DNA from: Mariannaea sp. PMI_226
Taxonomy: Eukaryota > Ascomycota > Sordariomycetes > Hypocreales > Nectriaceae
Reading direction: 5' to 3'
NCBI GenBank assembly: GCA_024336345.1
Contig: JANFOG010000004.1
Location: forward strand, 2,852,001-2,916,000
Length of the DNA stretch: 64,000 nt
Positions 57,172 through 64,000 of this stretch are shown here, in pieces (the first letter of the stretch is position 1; every line of letters begins with the position of its first letter). The position numbers were made by a program, and so were the translations under genes. Under the pieces are notes generated by a model that worked only from the letters and a program-made list of their open reading frames with translations, was not told the DNA's origin and did not search any database.

Positions 57172-59295
57172 ATGGAGGCCGCGTAAGTATGTTTTAATTC
57201 ATATTCTCTTCTGATAACACCCTCCACACCCCCCCAGACATTGCGAGTTACTTGCTCATCTCACTTAGCGTCCTTGCTCTCGCTGTCTCTGGGGTTGGAG
57301 TTAAGGCCACCAAGGCGATCCGGGAATTCAAAGATGCACAGCGAGATCTCGAGCACTCGGGACCAAAAATCGAGTCGCTTCGTTCTTTGGCAAAGGTCGT
57401 GCATCGAGAAATAAAAGATATAATAAAGGCAGAAAAAAACTGCGACTTTCCTCTGCTACCCAAATTGCTTCCAGAGCAAGCATATCGGCTCATCAAATGC
57501 ATCGAAAATGAAACTCGTGCCATCGACCGATTCCATTACAAATACAAGAAATCATTGAGATATAGGTTCGTGGTTTGGGTCAACAAGAGTTCGGGCAAGG
57601 ACCCGCGGGGAGAACATGATAAAATTGTGGACGACCTCGGGAGATGGCTTTCCATTGTCCTGTCGGTAGCTTCATTGTGAGCCCCCCCCCCCCAAGACTA
57701 CGCCTTGCGAATCTGTAGTGATTTTTGAACTAACAACGCATAGATATGCCAAGTTTTCGTTGACAGGGCTAGGTCCTCAGGGCTCTCCTGCTCAAGAGGC
57801 TAAGCTTCTCCTCGAACTGAGGACAGCTAAGCAGAAGCAGGAACTGAGCTCGCATCGCTGTACTAGGAAGGCCTTGGATAAGCATAGAGTTGACACTGGA
57901 GAGCTAATTTTCTATGCCAGGAACGTCTTGGAATATGGGGATGCACTATTAGAGATTGGTATTGGAGAGAATTCTGTCCTTGGCGGGAGAAGTCTGAGTC
58001 CTCTCCCGGGATGGACACAACGAAATGACAACGGACGTCTACAAGGTCCTCGGTCGCCTGGTCAAACCAGACAAAATGGTGACTCTGGACAACGCATGCC
58101 TCGTCATTCTAGCCATGGGAAAGGAGCCAGCAGAGTCGGCGACTGGAGAGAAGATCATCCGATATCAACCCAAGAGCAAACATGGCACAGCGGTGCCGAC
58201 CCCGTACATATGTTTGGAGCCTTGCAAACGTTTGAACTACCAAATGAGGAACCGCCGACAATGCAACACCCCATTCAGGTGCCGAATATCCCATTAGGGA
58301 GTCAAGCCTTGGAACCGGAACCAAGGGACGAGCCTCCTGCGACGTTCTCAGCGTTCTCAGCGACGACTCACTCCCAGCAAGGTATCCAGCACCAAACTCA
58401 ACAACAGACTCCAACGAAGCCTACCCTCCGTCGTCGGCCACAATTCTCAGCTCCCGAAGTCAAAGGTGGGGATTCTGGTAGCAGAGGTTATCCACGACCA
58501 GCTCCGCAACCAGCTTCTACAAAGCCAGATTCAAACAGCAGGAATCCCAACGGAAGAGGTCAAAGCCTGAGGAAAAGCTCGAGACACGGGAGAGATTCAG
58601 ATTGTGAGAGTGGCTCCAGAGCAAAGCATTCAAATCGGAAACGGAGCTCACAATATGAGAGAGAAGCAACACATGACAGCAGTTCCAGGACGAGGCATCC
58701 AAGCCGAGGGAGGAGCTCGGAACATGACAGAGATGCAAATTATGAGAGTGACTCCAGAAAGAGATATCCAAGCCGTGGAAGGAGCTCGCATCATAAGGAA
58801 GAGCCAAGCAGTGAGATTGGTTCCAGGGCAAAGCATTCGAGCCGAAGACGGAGCTCAAAACATGAGAGAGATACAAGTCATCGGGGCGATTCCAGAACGA
58901 GGTACCCAAGCCGAGGAAGGACCTCAAACCATGAAAGAGAAAAAAGTCCTGAGAGCAACTCCACAACAAGGTATCCAAGCCCTGGAGGAAGACAGAGCAG
59001 AGAGGCCTCAACACATAGAGATTTCTCTGGCCAAGAGTCTTCTAGGGATCCAAGCCGATCACGCAACTACACCTCCAGAAGGCCCACTTCTCGTGTACCT
59101 CATCCATCAGCAGCAAGTCATGAGAAGCCAGACAATTACTACCCACCTATCAGTGGACAAGACCGACATTCCAATGGTAAACGAAGGAAATCAAGTCGAA
59201 GTAGGCAATCCTCAGCCAGTGCTGACTCCGGGTTCTACAGTGGGGAGAGAACTCGGTCTGAAAGCCAAGCCACTGTGGATCGTCTCACTCGATGA
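57172..59295 (+). CDS. Helo-like N-terminal domain protein with repetitive Ser/Arg-rich tail
   Basis: A three-exon model (57172-57182, 57248-57676, 57744-59295) gives about 663 aa. The N-terminus is a hydrophobic helix (YLLISLSVLALAVSGVGV) followed by heptad-like helices (KATKAIREFKDAQRDLEHS, KIESLRSLAKVVHREIKDI) resembling the Helo_like_N/SesA domain at the start of fungal NLR-type (STAND) and related cell-death proteins; the family call is inference. No NACHT or NB-ARC domain follows. The C-terminal 400 residues are disordered, with six units of 23 aa rich in Ser, Arg and His (pattern SRxRHPSRGRSSEHxRD). The first exon is 11 nt with a weak GAG acceptor; intron 2 starts at a run of 12 C. The 5' model is therefore uncertain, but exons 2 and 3 are well supported by frame. 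Confidence 0.7.
58606..59010 (+). repeat. Coding tandem repeat, 69-bp unit, about six copies
   Basis: Successive units of 69 bp (23 codons) inside the Helo-like gene are imperfect but alignable by the GSRAKH/SSRTRHPSRGRSS pattern. Because the unit length is a multiple of three, the second plus-strand frame (58604-59380) and one minus-strand frame (59014-58517) also stay open. Confidence 0.8.
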
Positions 59296-60286
59296 GACAG
59301 GGAGAGGTGTATGTGACCATCAACAACGCAGAAAGGTCCCCAGTAGTAGCAGTAACTGTAAAGGGATATTATGGTGTTGAGAAATGAGGTTCTCTACTAG
59401 TATGATTTACGACTTACGGCTGTTACGTACGATTGACGACTTTAGAACTGGAGGGGTCGAGATGCGCTAAAAAGGGGTAATTTGTGATTCTGCAGCGTTT
59501 TGAATGAACCATTCCTTCTTAGTAATTTTATTTAACTGTAATAGAGATAACATCAATGATACAAATGTGTACTTTGGGCATATGTGAACACAAATCTGTC
59601 CTTTAAAAACAAATGGTACGTGGACCCGGCAGATGGGCGGCTGAGTCTTACGATGAGACAAGAAGGGCCAGGGTCAGCTTCACGAAGCAAGGTTTGCCAC
59701 CAATTACGATTTGATTAAGAGGATAAGGCTCTACCTAGGTTATTCATCTCCAAGTTTTTGCACTACGGTAAGTGATGAGTGACATCCCTTGAAGTAAAAA
59801 GTCATTCACGACAATTGCAAAGCTCAGACTGCATAAATAAGAAGCCTTCTTCAAACAGGGCCAGCAATATTCTATTTATTTGACATGTGGAAGACCTCTT
59901 TGTGGAAGATTTCCTTGAAAAAGCCTTTCGGTTGTCTTGAAGATTGGTGTTCCGGGGAGCCCCCGGATTGCCAGTTACTGTGCACATTCTGCCTTGAACT
60001 CCATACATGACTCCATAGCCTCCAGGAACCGATTGGATAATTATCTGAATGATGTTTCCGTGGTTTCCAAAACACCAACCTCTTAGCCCAAGTCCTCAAG
60101 TAAACTGATGAGGGTGGTGAGCCGGGCCGATGTGGGCTGAAGGGGGGGGCCGCGGGGGAATAATATGAAGAACCGAGCCGAAGTTGAGATATTGAGTGGA
60201 GATGGAAAAGCGGCCACCCACCTGGGCCAACTGATTTGTCTCTTAAGTTTTCGTCTTATCGTACAGTGAATGGGCGCTCCTGTTCG
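59296..60286. other. Intergenic, no supported gene
   Basis: About 1 kb between two convergent genes. Short minus-strand frames near 59800-60100 are not protein-like enough to call. Confidence 0.55.
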
Positions 60287-62320
60287 TCACCCTGTATGGT
60301 AATCGCAATTTCTAGCCTGTTTTATTACTCTATGCCACACTCTTTCTGCCATGTCTTGGGCTGGCGTTGTGGGCCAGGCGATCTTCAACAGCCTCCGTTC
60401 GGCCTCTACCCACCGAGATACCTTCGAAATCTGGCTCCAGGTCTTGATGAAGGCGTCAAAGCAAGCGCTGAGAGTTTGCACAGCAGGGTCGTACGCACAC
60501 ATTTGGTGCCATTCCAAACTGCAAGCTCCAATAAAGACCTTCCAGAACCACAAGTTAGATGAATACTCATCCTTCACTTCGTCATCAACAGATTGCTCCA
60601 GATCGTGCATAAGCATTGTCATCAACCGTCGAAACAGACGATGGTCAATGGGCTCTCCGGCATTCCAAAGGTCCAGGATACAGTGCAAATAGAGCCCGGC
60701 GGTGATTGCAATTCCAGTCCAAGAAGTCATGAGCCGTTGGCCTAATGAGTCGCTTTTGGGATCCAATTTATCGGGACCAAATAAAGATTCAACGTGCGAG
60801 TCAACAATCGCCAAGTCTAGCCTTGACGCTGAACCTTCCGCCCAGACCCAACTTGGATCACTTCTTACATGCTTTTGGTGTGGTGGGCAAGTTGATTGAG
60901 TAACTACCCTCAAGCATTTTATAATGGTAAATCCGTCAACGGCATGAATTCTGGCGCCTTGAGGGAGGGCACCAAAGAAGAATGGGGTCAGCGCTACTGC
61001 TTTGAGTCGCTGTTCTAAGCAGCCAATATCCTGATCGTGCCAGTCATGAAGTAACGAGACTAACTCCATAAAGTTTGCAACTCGATGGCGTCGAAATATT
61101 GAGCGAAGAATCTTGCTACTATGTATTCGACTCTTGATGCCGTACAGAAGGTGGCACATTCTGCCGTCTCACATTAGCCAGTTAAATGATCTGTTCAATT
61201 AGTTACTTACATTATAAGATACCGATAAGCAAGGTCTTCGCCAGGTTCGGTAGCTACATCGATGGCAGAATTTAAGGGACGATGCAAGTCTATCACTGTC
61301 ATCAGGCCGTCGAGATGCGTCTCAGCAGCAGCCATGTTCCCAAATGCACACTGAAGGACACCAAAAAAAGTTAGCATGTGCGATCTCAATGATTTACATG
61401 TTATTTTTCAACGATAGATTTCGCCAAGATCGAACGACAGCGAAAACACAAGAAAAAGAAAAAAGGGGGAGTGCATACCTCCGCAAGGCACAAGGTGGTT
61501 ATCTGTGTCATCACAGTTGCCAACCCGCCCGGTTGCGGTCTGTCAAGCCATTCGTTCAGTAACCGGATAGTCTCAATCTTGTGATATAAAAATGTGGTCT
61601 CAAAGGCTTGCATATCTCCGACTATCCAAGCATAGTGAGGACCAGCGACGAGCAGGGTATTCCGGAGAGCGTCAGGGTTCTGGTATAGAAATGGCAGGCT
61701 GCATTTCCATGTTTCCATATTCATTCAGCAAAGCGTTAGAGAGAGTGGGCTGGTGTTTGCCTACATATCTATATCTTTCCATTGTGGACACGGTTCGAGT
61801 GCGTCTAGTGAATGGTGAACTGCATAGTAAGTCGTCAGCAAAGTACCTAAGCTGCGATGCTGGCCAGCTAGCTGAGTGAGGTGTGCACGAACAATAGCGA
61901 AGTAGTTCTTTAGACTTGAACGGCAACTTGACTTCGAGAGATTCGAAGGGGTCAATGGAATTTGATTCCAATGGTGTATGCCAGAATATTGGCTGCAGTT
62001 GGTTTGAGTGCACGAACCAGGCTTGCTGGCCGGGAAGCGGCAGTGCTCTGCGGTCCCGAAGCGGAAGATTCGGAATGCCGAAATCGCAGAATCTGCCGGC
62101 TTTGATGCACCTCGAACTATTTCTGGAATTAGCCAATACAAACTATCGAACCATTTCGCATGTCGATTGCGAAGAAACGATAAAAGGGCAAGCAGGCTCA
62201 CCACGAGGGTCGATCTCCGTCACACTTGACACGGCGCGACCTGCACGTTCTGCAACCGGTTTGGCTCCTAGTATGGGGCTGCTTGGCTCTCTTTTCCCTT
62301 GTCGGCTTTGCTAGTTCCAT
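60287..62320 (-). pseudogene. Zn2Cys6 transcription factor, apparently frameshifted in exon 2
   Basis: Exon 1 (62320-62202) and the start of exon 2 (from 62116) join into a perfect Zn2Cys6 cluster: GCRTCRSRRVKC, DGDRPSCSRCIKAGRFC. Later exons 61698-61479, 61350-61211 and 61160-60287 join cleanly in frame (LPFLYQNPDALRNTLLVAG, CAFGNMAAAETHLDGL, then a long helical C-terminus) and look like a fungal-specific regulator of the Fungal_trans_2 type. Exon 2 (62116-61765) does not keep frame: the cluster frame runs to KLPFKSKELLRY near 61910, while the following sequence is sensible only one base further on (YFAIVRAHLTQLAG). No intron with normal signals bridges the shift. This suggests an indel, in the genome or in the assembly, or a model I have misread. 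It may have been a nuclear regulator of the neighbouring hydrolase gene. Confidence 0.6.
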
Positions 62321-62837
62321 TGATGGTACTAGAACGATCCTGCATGCACAGTAGTATACCTGTTTCAAAGCTGCGGCCGCCAAGTAGATAAACAGGCCGA
62401 TGTTCGATGAGATGGAAGAGATGGAACGGTAATAGTGACAGGCTTTAGCGATTTTTTGTCTTGTCTCACAGCATAAACACTAACAACACGGCCTCGCCGG
62501 GTGGACACGGATTGACCTGGATTGGCCTGGACTAGACCGCTTTGGGTCTTTTTAACGAGCATTGTCAAACAAGGCTCTCTTGTGACGTTCTAGCTTGATG
62601 ATGATGCGAAAAACTCCCGGTAAATAGGTAGTATGCATTGTTTTGAGAAGGAATAAAGTAAGAAATAGATGGCAAAAAATAACTTTATACATGGATTATC
62701 CCGACTATTTATTGCCAGCCTTTCCCCTCATCAAAGTCTGTCAGTATCCATAGTACATACTTCCTCTCCTCTTTCACATCCTTCACTTATAACAACAACA
62801 AATATATCATCTCTTAAGTTCATCTCTCACAACAACA
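62321..62837. promoter_or_regulatory. Divergent promoter between regulator and hydrolase
   Basis: About 520 bp between divergent starts. The hydrolase side is AC-rich with a CAACAACA leader directly before its ATG. Confidence 0.4.
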
Positions 62838-63614
62838 ATGTCTCACAATCCCTCTCTCGTTATGATCCCTGGGGCATGGCATGGCTCTGACACTTGGGAT
62901 AAACTCATTTCAGTGCTTGAGAAACATGGCCTGAAGAGCGTGGCTGTAGATCTTCCAACTACACAGTCGAACCCCGAGGCGACTCTCGAGGACGACGTCA
63001 ACGCTACTCGTGATGCAATTATCGCCGAAACTTCTCAGGGGCGCGATGTCGTTGTTGTCTTTCACTCTTACGGCGGCGTCGTCGGCAGTAGTGCGGTCAA
63101 GGGTTTGACCAAGCCAGAGGGTTCTGTCCCTTCCTCAAACACAAGCGGAACTGGCCATGTTATTGGCTTGTTCATGATTGCAACTGGCTTCATGGTCAGG
63201 GGCATTACTTTTCTGGATGGCGCGGGCGGCAAGCCTCCGCCATTCTGGAAGGAAGATACAGAGACCGGTTTTGCCCCCCTCCTGGTAGATACTAGGGAGC
63301 TGTTTTACCATGATCTTCCAGAAGATGAGGGTAAACTCTGGGTCAGCAAATTGCGAAACCATTCGATGAAGGCCTTCACAACTGGTGCCGACATCACATA
63401 TGATGGCTGGAAGGAAGTTCCAGTTTGGTACCTCGTAACAAAAGACGACAAGGCTCTGCCAGCTGAGGTTCAGAAAATGTTTGTGAAGGATGCTCAGGCT
63501 GCTGGAGGAGATGTGACTCAGCGAGAAATCGACACCAGCCACTCACCCATGCTGAGCAAGCCAGAGGAAACCGCTGATATTATTGTTGAGGCAGTGAAGG
63601 CGTTCACGCAATAA
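62838..63614 (+). CDS. Small alpha/beta hydrolase (esterase-like)
   Basis: A single exon encodes 258 aa. The start MSHNPSLVMIPGAWHGSDTW has the oxyanion-type PGAWHG motif. The nucleophile elbow is FHSYGG (Ser near residue 77), a variant of the GxSxG motif with His in the first position, as in fungal salicylate-esterase and hydroxynitrile-lyase-like groups. The catalytic His is in DTSHSPMLSKPEETADII, and an acid is possible in WYLVTKDDKALP. No signal peptide is present, so it is probably cytosolic. It lies divergently from a damaged Zn2Cys6 regulator, an arrangement common for a regulator and its target gene; that link is inference. The substrate is unknown. Confidence 0.88.
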   Translation: MSHNPSLVMIPGAWHGSDTWDKLISVLEKHGLKSVAVDLPTTQSNPEATLEDDVNATRDAIIAETSQGRDVVVVFHSYGGVVGSSAVKGLTKPEGSVPSSNTSGTGHVIGLFMIATGFMVRGITFLDGAGGKPPPFWKEDTETGFAPLLVDTRELFYHDLPEDEGKLWVSKLRNHSMKAFTTGADITYDGWKEVPVWYLVTKDDKALPAEVQKMFVKDAQAAGGDVTQREIDTSHSPMLSKPEETADIIVEAVKAFTQ

Positions 63615-64000
63615 TGAGTCCAGTTTGCTATGGTAAGACGCTTCAAGTACGAAACACTCACGTCATGTATCAAGCAGGTTATGATTCAAGACACGAAATC
63701 TTTATTCTCCCCTCAGCGATCGGAACATAGAATCAAACAATGTATATACACAGAAATATTCCATATGCATAGATCATTACTATAAACCATCGTCTGAAGC
63801 TGGGCCCCGCTTCAGGTTGTCAAACGCTGTCTTTGTGTAACTTTTGATGTAATTGTGCTCCGTCGGAGATGACTGAGTTCTAAATGTATTAACATTTCAC
63901 CGCAGACTACAAGTAGCAAATAAGTATGGCTCAAAGGAAAATAAACTTGTCGATGCCGCATTATACCATAGTGGGGTACGGCTACCAAGAGGTAATGGAA
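63615..64000. other. Downstream flank at window end
   Basis: 386 bp after the hydrolase stop with no open frame of note. The sequence is AT-rich near 63720-63780, consistent with a terminator region. Confidence 0.55.

Noticed and set aside
58517..59014. 165-codon minus-strand frame inside the SR-repeat gene
   Set aside because: It is explained by the 69-bp repeat length being a multiple of three.
58604..59380. 258-codon alternative plus-strand frame
   Set aside because: It is the same repeat effect; the main frame has the upstream exons and the more fungal-like composition.

Overview
The window looks like a chromosome arm segment of a filamentous ascomycete, most likely a Sordariomycete and perhaps of the Hypocreales. 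The evidence is short GT..AG introns of 41-177 nt with CTAAC/CTGAC-type branch sites, CT-rich leaders, Zn2Cys6 regulators with the fungal regulatory domain, Helo-like and DUF families restricted to fungi, and scattered TAGGTA/TACCTA motifs in intergenic DNA. No transposon, CRISPR array, viral gene or bacterial-style operon was seen. Exon boundaries were worked out by hand from frame, splice signals and family motifs, and none has been checked against transcripts.

Left part (1-26 kb) is gene-dense and mostly housekeeping: a short-chain dehydrogenase (+), a poorly resolved stretch with a possible small-exon gene (-) and the end of a cysteine-rich single-pass membrane protein (+), a large Ser/Thr kinase (-), ILM1 (-), the geranylgeranyltransferase-I beta subunit CDC43 (+), COX23 (+), the NatB auxiliary subunit MDM20/NAA25 (+), a PI-specific phospholipase C (+), a complex I PSST/20-kDa-type subunit (-), a regulator joining two C2H2-type fingers to a Zn2Cys6 cluster (+), a TMEM205-like membrane protein (+) and a class-I O-methyltransferase (-). 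Several act at membranes or in mitochondria (ILM1, COX23, PSST), but nothing suggests co-transcription.

Middle part (26.3-38.2 kb) is gene-poor. An 8.3-kb stretch without a convincing gene ends in about 1.5 kb of pyrimidine-rich DNA that is probably the long leader of a SCOC-type short coiled-coil protein (+). Three more kilobases without genes follow, then an intronless tRNA-Thr(CGT) on the minus strand. 38.9-45.3 kb holds the TRAPP-II subunit TRS130/TRAPPC10 (-) and, divergently, methylthioribose-1-phosphate isomerase MRI1 (+).

Right part (45.4-64 kb) is more accessory. Three secreted proteins lie on the minus strand: an M20 peptidase, a bicupin oxalate decarboxylase and a CAP/PR-1 protein. 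Then come an 823-aa protein I cannot assign (-), divergent from a protein with a Helo-like helical N-terminus and a repetitive Ser/Arg-rich tail (+), a Zn2Cys6 regulator whose second exon appears frameshifted (-), and a small alpha/beta hydrolase (+) divergent from it. The least explained items are the unassigned protein and its divergent Helo-like/SR-repeat neighbour, the broken regulator, the divergent PSST copy and the 8-kb gene desert.
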